64,000 nt of DNA, from contig NZ_JAALGE010000003.1 of assembly GCF_011057645.1 (NCBI RefSeq), forward strand, positions 62,001 through 126,000, read 5' to 3'. The translations under genes were made by a program, and so were the position numbers. Below, one piece after another: positions 47,107 to 57,084 of this stretch. The DNA is from Marisediminicola senii. GTDB taxonomy: Bacteria; Actinomycetota; Actinomycetes; Actinomycetales; Microbacteriaceae. The notes under the pieces were generated by a model. The model was given only the letters and a program-made list of their open reading frames with translations. It was not told the origin of the DNA and made no database searches. Positions within the stretch are counted from its first letter, which is position 1. The number at the start of each line of letters is the position of its first letter.

Positions 47107-47925
47107 TCACTGCACGACGACGAAGTCCCACGGGTCGGTGCGCAGCTCACTGACGGTCACGGTCAGCCCGGGCATGGCCGCGCGCAGCTCGTCGGCCGCG
47201 ACCGAGAGCCACAGCCACTCGCTCGCCCAGTGCGAGACGTCGATGAGGGCGGGCCCGCCGGCGACGCGCGCGTTCTCGCGTGCCTCCGATGCCGGGTGGT
47301 GGCGCAGGTCCGACGTGATGTACACGTCGGCGGCGAGCACGCCGGGGTCGGAGAGCAGCGAATCGCCCGCACCACCGCACAGCGCGATGCTGCGGATCGG
47401 TCGGTCGTATTCGCCGGACACCCGAACACCCGTCGCTGTCGGGGGAAGCAGGTCGGCGAGCACCCTGGCGAGCCTGCCCAGGGTGGTCGGTTCCGGCAGG
47501 GCACCGATCCGCCCGAGCCCCGTGGCGCCGTCGGCTGCCGGCGAGATCGGCCGGAGATCGGTCATGCCGATCGCCCTGGCGAACACCGCCGAGGTGCCGG
47601 TCTCGACCACATCGGCGTTGGTGTGGGCCGCGATGAGCGCGACCCCACCGCGAATGAGCCGCGCGACCATGGCGCCCTTGTAGCGGTCCTCGGCCACCGA
47701 GGTCACGCCGCGCAGCAGCAGCGGGTGGTGCACGAGGAGCAGGTCCGCCCCGAGCTGCACGGACTCGTCGACGGATTCGCTGACCGCGTCGACGGCGAGG
47801 TGCACGTGGCCGACGGTCGCGGCAGGATCGCCGACGAGAAGACCGGGGGCGTCCCACGATTCGGTGCCGGTGGGCGGCCAGAGCCGTTCGACGACGGCGT
47901 TGACTTCGGCGAGGGTACTGGGCAC
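47107..47925 (-). CDS. Nif3-like dinuclear metal centre protein (DUF34)
   Basis: This 272-residue protein belongs to the Nif3/YbgI family of toroidal hexamers with two metals per subunit. Metal ligands are seen in VHHPLLLRG (two His), AHTNAD (His and Asp) and near the C-terminus in DVSHWASEW (His and Glu). It is short: the PII-like insert of longer homologues is absent. Proposed roles include GTP cyclohydrolase-like or metal-insertion activity, not settled. The GTG at 47925 lies six bases after TAGACT, so the message may be leaderless. Confidence 0.9.
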   Translation of the reverse strand: MPSTLAEVNAVVERLWPPTGTESWDAPGLLVGDPAATVGHVHLAVDAVSESVDESVQLGADLLLVHHPLLLRGVTSVAEDRYKGAMVARLIRGGVALIAAHTNADVVETGTSAVFARAIGMTDLRPISPAADGATGLGRIGALPEPTTLGRLARVLADLLPPTATGVRVSGEYDRPIRSIALCGGAGDSLLSDPGVLAADVYITSDLRHHPASEARENARVAGGPALIDVSHWASEWLWLSVAADELRAAMPGLTVTVSELRTDPWDFVVVQ

Positions 47926-47931
47926 GCGGCC

Positions 47932-47937
47932 AGTCTA
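47932..47937 (-). promoter_or_regulatory. -10 element of the Nif3-like gene
   Basis: TAGACT includes the stop codon of the upstream transporter gene and ends six bases before the GTG at 47925. Confidence 0.48.
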
Positions 47938-48873
47938 CCGAGGCACCCGCCGCGCGCCGGGGCCAGGCGGCAGGGCGGTCACCAGCACGCCGCACAGCAC
48001 GAGCGCGAGGGCCGCCCACCCGACCGGCGGCAACCGCTCGCCCACGATCGCGACGGCCAGCACGGCAGCGACCACGGGCTCCAGCAGGGTGATCGTCGTC
48101 GCGACGCTGCTGCGTACGATGCGGATGGCGAACCCGAAGAACAGGTAGGCGACGAACATCGGGCCGACGATGAGGTACGCGGTGACCATCACCGTGAGGC
48201 CCGACTGCACCAACGACGGCGCGCCGACCACGAACACGGGCAGCAGAAGCAGCGCGCCGCACCCGAACATCGATCCCATGACGGCCCGGTTCGAGGAGCC
48301 CGCGCTCATCGCCCGCGACGCGGCGTACGAGTACGTCGCGTAAGCGGCACCGGCAAGCAGTCCCAGCCCGACTCCGAGGGGCGGGTTGGATGCCGCCGCC
48401 CCCAGGTGCGCGGTCGACGCGAGCACGGCGATGCCCACGATCGCGGCCGCGGTCGCCGCGGCCCACCGCCGCGTCGGGCGCCGCCGCTCCAGCGCCCACT
48501 CGAGCAGCGCGGCGAACAGCGGGCCGGAGCCCAGCGCGACGACGTTGCCGACCGCGACGCCGGCGAGCTGCATCGCCGAGTAGAACGCGAGCGGGTAAAC
48601 GAAGACGCCGAGTGCCCCCAGGAGCACCCAGGGTCGAATGGATGCGTCGCGCACGAGCATCGCGGATCCCCGCGGTGCCAGCGCGGCGAGGAGCAGCCCA
48701 CCCACGCCCATGGTGGCGGCACCGGTCGTGAGCGGGCTGATGTTCGTGGGCAGGAGGCTCGCCGCGGTGCCGGTGGTCCCCCACAGCACCGACGCGACGA
48801 CCAGCGCTCCCGCGGCACCCCTCCCGCGGGTGCCGCGATCACCCGGGTGTGCGCGGCGCGCCGCGGGGCGCAC
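47935..48873 (-). CDS. EamA/DMT family transporter
   Basis: This protein of about 312 residues has ten hydrophobic helices arranged as two EamA repeats, typical of drug/metabolite transporters. The first repeat begins at ALVVASVLWGTTGTAASLL and the second near GLGLLAGAAYATYSYAASR. The last helix pair includes LLEPVVAAVLAVAIVGERL, a characteristic EamA motif. The start is uncertain: a GTG at 48873 is five bases after the preceding stop and is used here. The substrate is unknown. Confidence 0.82.
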   Translation of the reverse strand: MRPAARRAHPGDRGTRGRGAAGALVVASVLWGTTGTAASLLPTNISPLTTGAATMGVGGLLLAALAPRGSAMLVRDASIRPWVLLGALGVFVYPLAFYSAMQLAGVAVGNVVALGSGPLFAALLEWALERRRPTRRWAAATAAAIVGIAVLASTAHLGAAASNPPLGVGLGLLAGAAYATYSYAASRAMSAGSSNRAVMGSMFGCGALLLLPVFVVGAPSLVQSGLTVMVTAYLIVGPMFVAYLFFGFAIRIVRSSVATTITLLEPVVAAVLAVAIVGERLPPVGWAALALVLCGVLVTALPPGPGARRVPR

Positions 48874-48877
48874 CCGG

Positions 48878-49306
48878 TTACCGCTCGCGGCGCCCCGCGA
48901 GCGCCGAGACGCCGGCAATGAGCGCGAGACCGGCGGCGAGGAGCGACGCCGCGGTGATCGACGCCGCGGGTTCACCCTTGATGCTCGATGGCAGCCGACG
49001 ACGCACGTCATCGCGCACGTCCTTGGCCCTGGCCGGCACGTCGAGGTCGTATTTGACCCGTTCCACGGTGGCGACCAGTCGCGCGCGCGACTCGTCGACG
49101 GAAGCGCGGATCTGCTCCGGCGTGCGGGTGTCCTTGAGCTTCTCCGGCTTCGGCTCCGGGGCCACCGCGGGGGCACCGTTCCTCGTCGCGCGACGGGCCT
49201 CGAGCTTCTCGCGGCGCTTCTTCATCGAGCGCTGCTGGCTCCTCTGCTTGAGAATGGTCGAGAGGACCCCACCCACCGACAGCCGGTCGTTTTTCTTCTT
49301 GGCCAT
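48878..49306 (-). CDS. DUF3618-type small membrane protein
   Basis: This 142-residue protein has a highly basic N-terminus (AKKKNDRLSV, SMKKRREKLEARR). The DUF3618 core is TPEQIRASVDESRARLVATVERVKYDLDV, and one C-terminal helix is ITAASLLAAGLALIAGVSAL. DUF3618 proteins are small membrane-associated proteins common in actinobacteria and of unknown function. It precedes the EamA transporter by a few bases and may share its transcript. Confidence 0.85.
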   Translation of the reverse strand: MAKKKNDRLSVGGVLSTILKQRSQQRSMKKRREKLEARRATRNGAPAVAPEPKPEKLKDTRTPEQIRASVDESRARLVATVERVKYDLDVPARAKDVRDDVRRRLPSSIKGEPAASITAASLLAAGLALIAGVSALAGRRER

Positions 49307-49495
49307 TCGGCACCATCCTTGGGTTGTGCGTCGAAAAACGACGTCATTCAGGTGAATCAGAGAAAAATAAAGTTCGCAAGCGGCTGCCCGGTACCGCTGG
49401 GAGGGGCCACACTAGAGCATAAGAGTTCAGCACGGTCGCCCAGACTCTCCGGGCGGCCAGTACTCGATGAGAGCCGGGAAGCAGACGTGGTAGAG

Positions 49496-49984
49496 ATGAC
49501 ACGCACGCAACTGGACCCGACCGCGCCGCCAAGCCGCTTTCGCGACTATGTCGACAGCCGCCCGAAGACCGGCGCCCTCATCGTGCTCCTCGCCCTCATC
49601 CCCGCTGGCGCCCTCTTCGGCGCGATCTTCGGAGCCGGCGTCTCGGTGCTCAGGTATGCCAGCGCCGTGGGCTTCACTGGAGCAGCAGGCATGGGCTACT
49701 ACGGCTTCTTCGTCGGTATCGCCTTCGGTGCGGCCTTCGGGTTCGCCGGCACCGCGGGCGGGGTCATCGGTGGAGCGATCCCCCGCATTCCCGCCTACAT
49801 CACGGTGGCAGTCGGCAGCACCGTCGGGGTTGCGGGCGCGTGGACCTGGTTCCTCCTGAGCGCGTCGAAGGAGACCATCGTGCAACCCGACCTCATCTCG
49901 ATCTCAACCGCGGTGGCCAGCTCCCTGGGAGCCGGCATTATCGCGTTCTACGCACTCCGCGGTTCCGTCGACGACATCTGGTGA
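49496..49984 (+). CDS. Four-helix hydrophobic membrane protein
   Basis: This 162-residue protein has an N-terminal cytosolic segment (TRTQLDPTAPPSRFRDYVDSR, quoted in part: PPSRFRDYVDSRPK) and about four hydrophobic segments. Two of these are glycine/alanine-rich: GALFGAIFGAGVSVL and FFVGIAFGAAFGFAGTAGG. I know no family for it. The start is uncertain: the ATG at 49496 is used, but a GTG nine bases upstream is in frame. It is convergent with the lipoprotein gene at 49998. Confidence 0.65.
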   Translation: MTRTQLDPTAPPSRFRDYVDSRPKTGALIVLLALIPAGALFGAIFGAGVSVLRYASAVGFTGAAGMGYYGFFVGIAFGAAFGFAGTAGGVIGGAIPRIPAYITVAVGSTVGVAGAWTWFLLSASKETIVQPDLISISTAVASSLGAGIIAFYALRGSVDDIW

Positions 49985-49997
49985 TCGACAGCCGGAA

Positions 49998-50822
49998 CTA
50001 GCCGCGCACCGGACTCGTCGTGACGATCTTGGTCCACGGCCCTTCCGGCACTTCAGCCTCCTCGACGAACCGCCAGTCGACGGTGTCCGCCATGCCGTTG
50101 AGGTCGGAGAACCCGAGGCAGCCGTTGAGGGCGGGCGAGACATCCATCCCCGCTCCCCCGAACTCGGTGTTGAGCGGGCGGGCATCGTCGGTTCCGAATA
50201 CGTACTCGGCGTCGTCGTACTGGCCGGGCCCGGCATCCTGGATCTGCCCGTAGCAGACGTTGCCGTCCTTCACGAGCTGCACCCACCGGTTCTTCATGTA
50301 GCTGTAGTTACGGTCGCCGACGTTGTCGACGTACGGCTTCTCGCCGGCCCACGGGATTACGCTGTCGCGGCGCGAGAACGCCGCGGCATCGTTGATGTCG
50401 TCGAACGGCAGGTCGAGGTAGAACGGGTTCTCCAGAGGCGTCATGCGCAGCGGAAAGTAGTCGTTCTCCGCGGTGCGCTCCTCGGTGACGCATTCCCCTC
50501 CGTAGACCATGCCGTCGCACCCGCCGTAGCTCTCCATCCACCCGCCGTCGTAGGTGGAGAGCACCTGGCTGCCGTCCGACGCCGTCGCGTCGAACACCTC
50601 GCCCACCCAGAACGTGGTCGACACGATCTGGGTGTGCCAGGGGTAGGCATTGTCGGCGAGCAATGGATCGGGCGACGTCGAAGCCGAGGGCGAGGGGGAT
50701 GCCGTAGCGGAGGGTGACCCGCTCGGCTGGTCGGCCCGCGCCGACGACGACGACGCACCCGAGCACCCGGCGACCATGGGAAGGATCACCGCAACACCGA
50801 TCAGCGCGAGGGTTCGCCGCAT
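49998..50822 (-). CDS. Secreted lipoprotein of the polysaccharide cluster
   Basis: This 274-residue protein has a lipoprotein signal peptide: basic MRRTL, a hydrophobic core and the lipobox VAGC with the lipidated Cys near residue 20. A Ser/Pro/Ala-rich linker follows to about residue 55. The mature domain is rich in Asp, Gly and aromatic residues, with several cysteines (SYGGCDGMVYGGEC, NVCYGQ, LNGCLGF). The start ATG shares a base with the TGA of the deacetylase gene. It is the last gene of the cluster and may bind the extracellular polymer. No catalytic motif is recognised. Confidence 0.78.
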   Translation of the reverse strand: MRRTLALIGVAVILPMVAGCSGASSSSARADQPSGSPSATASPSPSASTSPDPLLADNAYPWHTQIVSTTFWVGEVFDATASDGSQVLSTYDGGWMESYGGCDGMVYGGECVTEERTAENDYFPLRMTPLENPFYLDLPFDDINDAAAFSRRDSVIPWAGEKPYVDNVGDRNYSYMKNRWVQLVKDGNVCYGQIQDAGPGQYDDAEYVFGTDDARPLNTEFGGAGMDVSPALNGCLGFSDLNGMADTVDWRFVEEAEVPEGPWTKIVTTSPVRG

Positions 50823-52798
50823 CACGGGGTCGCCGCCGGATCCGTCACGAGTACCTCCACTGGGCCCTGCACCGCGGGGGGCGAGGCGGGCGCCGGAACC
50901 GCGCTCCTCGCCGCGACGCTGCCGCCGATGCTGTAGTCATCGGTCACCAGTTCGCCGTTGCTGAAGATGCTAAGGCCGAAACTGATCGCCGTGAAGCCCG
51001 CCGGAATGGCCGGGGTGGTCCAGTTCGCCTGGGTGTAGGTCGACGACGCACCGAACCACGGGCTCGATGTCCAGTACTGCCAGACGCCCGCCGACGTGCG
51101 CAGGTACACCGCGTACTGCGTCGCGGTGGTCGAGGTGTACCAGGCGCCGAGCTGGTAGGTCTGGCCCGGCGTCACGTTCGGGGCGCACGCCGCGTTGTCG
51201 AAGGCGGGCAGCAGCTTGGCGTCGCCCGACGTGTAGCCGGTCATGGTGATCTTGCTGGCCACGGTGCCGGTGCGACCGGTGACGAGGCTGTATGCCGGGG
51301 TGTTGGTACCGAACCCGGCGCGCGACCAGCAGCTGGGCACCCCGCCCACTCCCGCGGTCTCGAGGCTCGGGTTGACGACACCGGTGATGACCGGGGTCGG
51401 CACGTTGAACTTGTCGTAGATGCTGTAGTCGTCGGTGGTGAGCACCCCGTTGCCAAAGATGTTCAGGCCGAAGCTGATGCCGTCGAAGCCCGCGGGAATC
51501 GCCGGGGTCGTCCACAGCGCCTGCGTGTAGCTCGACGCAGCCCCGAACCACGGGCTCGACGTCCAGTACTGCCACGTACCGGAGGTCGACCTCAGGTAGA
51601 CCGAGAACTGGGTCACCGTGGTCGATGTGTACCAGGAACCCAATTCGTATGGATGCCCCGCGACCACCGTCGGCGAACAGGTGCCGCTGTCGAGTGCCGG
51701 AATGAGCTTGGAGTCGCCGGACGAGTACCCGGTCATCGTGATCCGGCTGGCCTTCGCCCCGGTGCGCCCCGGCGAGACCAACTGGTGGCTCGGCGTGTTG
51801 GTGCCGAAGCCCGCGGTCACGTAGCAGGTGGGCAGGTTGCCGGTGAAGCTCTCGAGGCTCGGGTTGACCGCACCGTTGGTGCCGGGGGCGACCGGGGGGT
51901 TCGACGGTCCGTTGACCACGGGCCCCGCTGCACCGCCGACCACGTCGCCGACGGTCTTGACGATGGTGTTCTGTGCCGCTGCACGCGGTGCGAGCCAGTT
52001 CACGAAGCTGGTGAACAGGGCAGGCGTCATCGTCGGGTTCGCGCACCCGGAGGCGCAGAAGGTGTGGAAGGTGTACTGCACCCAGCCGCCGCCGTTCTTC
52101 TCCGCGTTGAGCACGCCGTTCTTCAGGTCGGCGAGGGTCCAGGTGCTCTCCACCTGGTCGAGCGCCCGGGTATAGAAGGGATCGGCGGGAGGGATGGTCT
52201 CCGAGTAACTGCAGCCGGAGCATCCGAATCTCGATCGCACGTCACCGAGCATGCGGGCACTGTTGTATCCGCAGGACTCGGCTGCCTGTTCCGCCGTCGC
52301 GTTGGTGCTCGCGAACGGGTAGGCGAAGCTGCGCACGGTGAAACCCCAGCTGGTGAGGGTGGCGCGGTCGTTACAGATCTGCCTGCTGACCTCCTGCGCG
52401 GGGATCGTCGCGAGGTCGGGGTGGTTCACGGTGTGCCCGCCGATCTCGTGCCCCGCGGCCTTGAGGCTGTCGAGGTTCGCCCTGGTGAGGTAGCCGCTCG
52501 CCCCGATGAACCCGGAGTTGACGTAGAAGGTGCCGTCCATGTTCTTCGCGTTCATGGCGCTCGCCGCCTGCATCTGGCCGGCGCTGCCGTCGTCGAACGT
52601 GAAGCTGACGACGGTCTGCGGCAGCACTGCCGCGGCCGCACCCCGGGTGTCGGTCAGGGTCGGGGCGACCAGGCCGACGATGGTCACCACGACGGCGAGC
52701 ACGATCGCCGAGGCTCGGGCCCGCCAGCTCCGTGCCAGGAAGAGTCCCCCCGACCGGGTCGGTGTCGGCGCGATGGCGCGGTGTCGCTGCTGGCTCAT
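50822..52798 (-). CDS. Secreted polysaccharide deacetylase with two C-terminal beta modules
   Basis: This 658-residue protein has an N-terminal signal or anchor helix at about 30-52. A NodB-type deacetylase domain follows: SFTFDDGSAGQ holds the catalytic and metal Asp residues, and HEIGGHTVNHPDL the two metal His residues. Then come FAYPFAST and a cysteine-rich SRFGCSGCSYSE. Two similar modules of about 130 residues complete the C-terminus. Each starts with VNPSLE and contains SSPWFGA and WTTPAIPAGF, resembling carbohydrate-binding beta-sandwiches. The ATG at 52798 follows GAGG and overlaps the upstream stop as ATGA. Confidence 0.88.
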   Translation of the reverse strand: MSQQRHRAIAPTPTRSGGLFLARSWRARASAIVLAVVVTIVGLVAPTLTDTRGAAAAVLPQTVVSFTFDDGSAGQMQAASAMNAKNMDGTFYVNSGFIGASGYLTRANLDSLKAAGHEIGGHTVNHPDLATIPAQEVSRQICNDRATLTSWGFTVRSFAYPFASTNATAEQAAESCGYNSARMLGDVRSRFGCSGCSYSETIPPADPFYTRALDQVESTWTLADLKNGVLNAEKNGGGWVQYTFHTFCASGCANPTMTPALFTSFVNWLAPRAAAQNTIVKTVGDVVGGAAGPVVNGPSNPPVAPGTNGAVNPSLESFTGNLPTCYVTAGFGTNTPSHQLVSPGRTGAKASRITMTGYSSGDSKLIPALDSGTCSPTVVAGHPYELGSWYTSTTVTQFSVYLRSTSGTWQYWTSSPWFGAASSYTQALWTTPAIPAGFDGISFGLNIFGNGVLTTDDYSIYDKFNVPTPVITGVVNPSLETAGVGGVPSCWSRAGFGTNTPAYSLVTGRTGTVASKITMTGYTSGDAKLLPAFDNAACAPNVTPGQTYQLGAWYTSTTATQYAVYLRTSAGVWQYWTSSPWFGASSTYTQANWTTPAIPAGFTAISFGLSIFSNGELVTDDYSIGGSVAARSAVPAPASPPAVQGPVEVLVTDPAATP

Positions 52799-54225
52799 GG
52801 TGCTACCTCGTTCGGTGCGGTTCCTGGTGTGGTTATGGAGCCGGTGAGTACCGGTCTCTCGGGGGACGCGGACGCATCCGCATCGTCGAGCGGCGGCGCA
52901 CCGACGCTGTCGTACAGTTCGTAGTCGTCGGTGGTGATCTGGCCATCGGCGAAGATGTTGAGCCCGTAGCTGATGCCGGAGAAGCCCCTGGGCACCTCGG
53001 GTGTCGTCCACTCGGCCTGCTCGAAGGTCTCGGTCGCGCCGAACCACGGGCTCGACGTCCAGTACTCCCAGACCCCGGCGTCGGAGCGCAGGTACACGGC
53101 GAACTGCGTGACGGCAGTCGACGAATACCAGGCGCGCAGCGAGTAGGTGTGGCCGACCGCGACGGTCGGCGCGCACGATCCGCCGTCGAACACCTGGAGG
53201 ATCTTGGCGTCGCCGGAGACATGGCCGGCCACGCTCACGGTGGCGCCGCCGCCGCCGGTGCGCGGCGATGTGCCGAAGCTGTAGGTGGGGGTGTTCGCCC
53301 CGTAGCCGCCGGGGGCGAAGCAGCTGGGGAACCCGTTGTCACCCATGGTCTCCAGGCCGGGATTGACGATGCCGTTCTCCCCGGGGCCGGGTCCCGCGGC
53401 GACCGGGCCCGGCACTACGGGCTCCGGCACGCCCCCGAGCACCTCGCCGACCGTCTTGACCACGGTGTTCTGCGCTGCTGCCCGGGGTGCGAGCCAGTTG
53501 ACGAAGTCGGTGAATACCGCCGAGCTCATCGAGGGGTCGCCGCATCCGTCATCGCAGATGCTGTGGAAGGTGAGCTGGACCCACCCGCCCGTCTTCTCTG
53601 CATTCGTGACCGTCGATTGCAGCTGCTCGAGCGTCCACGAGCTCTCGACCTGCTCGACGGCGCGGGTGAACCAGGGGTTCACCGGGGGCATGGTCTCGGC
53701 GACATCGCATTCCTCGCACCCGAATGGGGAACGGATGTCGCCGAGCATGCGTGCGCTGGAGTACCCGCACTCCTTCGCCGCGTCCTCGATTGCCGGGGTA
53801 CTGCTCGCGAACGGGTAGGCGAAACTGCGCACGGAGTGGCCCCAGCCGGTGAGGGTGCTGCGGTCATTGCAGATCTCCCTGGCTACTTCGTCTGGGGCAA
53901 TAGTGGTGAGGTCGGGGTGACTGACGGTGTGGCCACCGATCTCGTGCCCGTCGGCCTCGAGGGTCGTCAGGTCGTTGCGAGAGAAGTAGCCGTTGGCTCC
54001 GATGTATCCCGACACGACGTAGAACGTGCCGTGCATGTCGAGCCGGTTCAGCTCTGGCACCGCGGTGAGCTGCGTCGCGTCGCCGTCGTCGAAGGTGAGG
54101 CTGACGACGGTCTGCGGCCGGGCGGTGGCGAGCGCGGTGATCACGATGGGTACGGCGGCGGCGATGACCGCGAGTGCGAGGAGGACCGCGATGACGGCCA
54201 TCGTCGGAAAGCGGGTGCTGCTCAC
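52795..54225 (-). CDS. Secreted polysaccharide deacetylase with one C-terminal beta module
   Basis: This 476-residue protein is a paralogue of its downstream neighbour. It has an N-terminal helix at about 8-33, then the NodB domain with SLTFDDGDATQ, HEIGGHTVSHPDL and FAYPFASS, and the cysteine pair in FGCEECDVAE. Only one C-terminal module follows (VNPGLE ... SSPWFGA ... WTTPEVPRGF). The start is a GTG at 54225 with no clear ribosome binding site, 21 bp after the glmS stop. It probably removes acetyl groups from an N-acetylhexosamine polymer outside the cell. Confidence 0.88.
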   Translation of the reverse strand: MSSTRFPTMAVIAVLLALAVIAAAVPIVITALATARPQTVVSLTFDDGDATQLTAVPELNRLDMHGTFYVVSGYIGANGYFSRNDLTTLEADGHEIGGHTVSHPDLTTIAPDEVAREICNDRSTLTGWGHSVRSFAYPFASSTPAIEDAAKECGYSSARMLGDIRSPFGCEECDVAETMPPVNPWFTRAVEQVESSWTLEQLQSTVTNAEKTGGWVQLTFHSICDDGCGDPSMSSAVFTDFVNWLAPRAAAQNTVVKTVGEVLGGVPEPVVPGPVAAGPGPGENGIVNPGLETMGDNGFPSCFAPGGYGANTPTYSFGTSPRTGGGGATVSVAGHVSGDAKILQVFDGGSCAPTVAVGHTYSLRAWYSSTAVTQFAVYLRSDAGVWEYWTSSPWFGATETFEQAEWTTPEVPRGFSGISYGLNIFADGQITTDDYELYDSVGAPPLDDADASASPERPVLTGSITTPGTAPNEVAP

Positions 54226-54246
54226 GCTGTGCTGGATTCGGCGTGC

Positions 54247-56054
<1,808 letters not shown>

Positions 56055-56055
<1 letters not shown>

Positions 56056-57050
56056 CACAACCTCGCGAGTGGGGTGCTCATGCCGGCGGCGTTGGGGTCG
56101 AGGCTCGTCGCGACGTTCCGGATGATCTCGTCGAGCCTCGTCGCCGGCACGAAGCCGACGAGCTCGTTGGCCTTGGTGTTGTCCGGCACGCGCCGACGCA
56201 TGTCTTCGAAGCCGGGCGCGTACGCCTCCTCGTACGGCACGAAGGTGATGTCGCTGTCGCTGCCGGTCACCTCGATGATGCGCCGGGCGAGGTTCGCGAT
56301 CGAGACCTCCTCCGCACCCCCGAGGTTGTATGCCTGGCCGACGGCGCGGGGGTCTTCGGCGATGCGCACCATCGCGGGCACCACGTCGTTCACGTACGAG
56401 AAGCAGCGCGTCTGTTCGCCGTCGCCATACACCGTGAGCGGTTCACCGCGCAGGGCCTGCCCGACGAGGTTGGGCACCACCATGCCGTACCGCCCGGTCT
56501 GGCGGGGGCCGACGGTGTTGAACAGTCGCACGATGGCCACCTGGAGTCCGTATTCGGTCCAGTAGGCGTGGGCGAACGCCTCGTCGATCCCCTTCGCCGC
56601 GGCGTAGGTCCACCGCGACTTGAGTGCCGAGCCGAGGATGCGGTCGGATTCCTCGGTGAGCCGGTCTGCGGTGTTCTTGCCGTAGATCTCGCTCGTCGAG
56701 ACCAGCAGGAGGGATGCCCCGGCGTCGCGACACGCGTCGAGCACGTTCTCGGTGCCGTGGATGTTGGTGCGCAGGCTCTCGAGCGGCTGCTCGACGATGA
56801 CCTTCACGCCGACCGCGGCCGCGAGGTGGAAGACGCGGTCGGCTCCGTCGACGAGCTGCCGTACCGCTGCCGTGTCGAGGATCGACCCGCGGATGACGGT
56901 GAGGCGGGGGTGGCCGAGCACCTCGATCAGGTTGGTCGCCGAACCGGTCGACATGTTGTCGAGGATGACGACGTCGTCTCCGCGCTCCAGCAGCAGTTCG
57001 ACGAGGTGGCTTCCGATGAAGCCGGCGCCGCCCGTTATTGCAGTTCTCAT
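56055..57050 (-). CDS. NAD-dependent nucleotide-sugar epimerase/dehydratase
   Basis: This 331-residue extended short-chain dehydrogenase has the GGAGFIGSHL Rossmann loop, VFHLAAAVGV, the VSTSEIYG segment and the catalytic YAAAK (Tyr-x3-Lys). NTVGPRQTGRYGMVVP and YGDGEQTRCFSYV follow in the substrate domain. It is probably a UDP-glucose/UDP-N-acetylglucosamine 4-epimerase or a UDP-glucuronate-type enzyme; the sugar cannot be fixed. The gene is in operon with glmS (one-base overlap) and a nucleotide-sugar dehydrogenase. Confidence 0.88.
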
Positions 57051-57084
57051 TCTGTACTCCGTGTGTTTCGTGTTCGGGGGCGGG

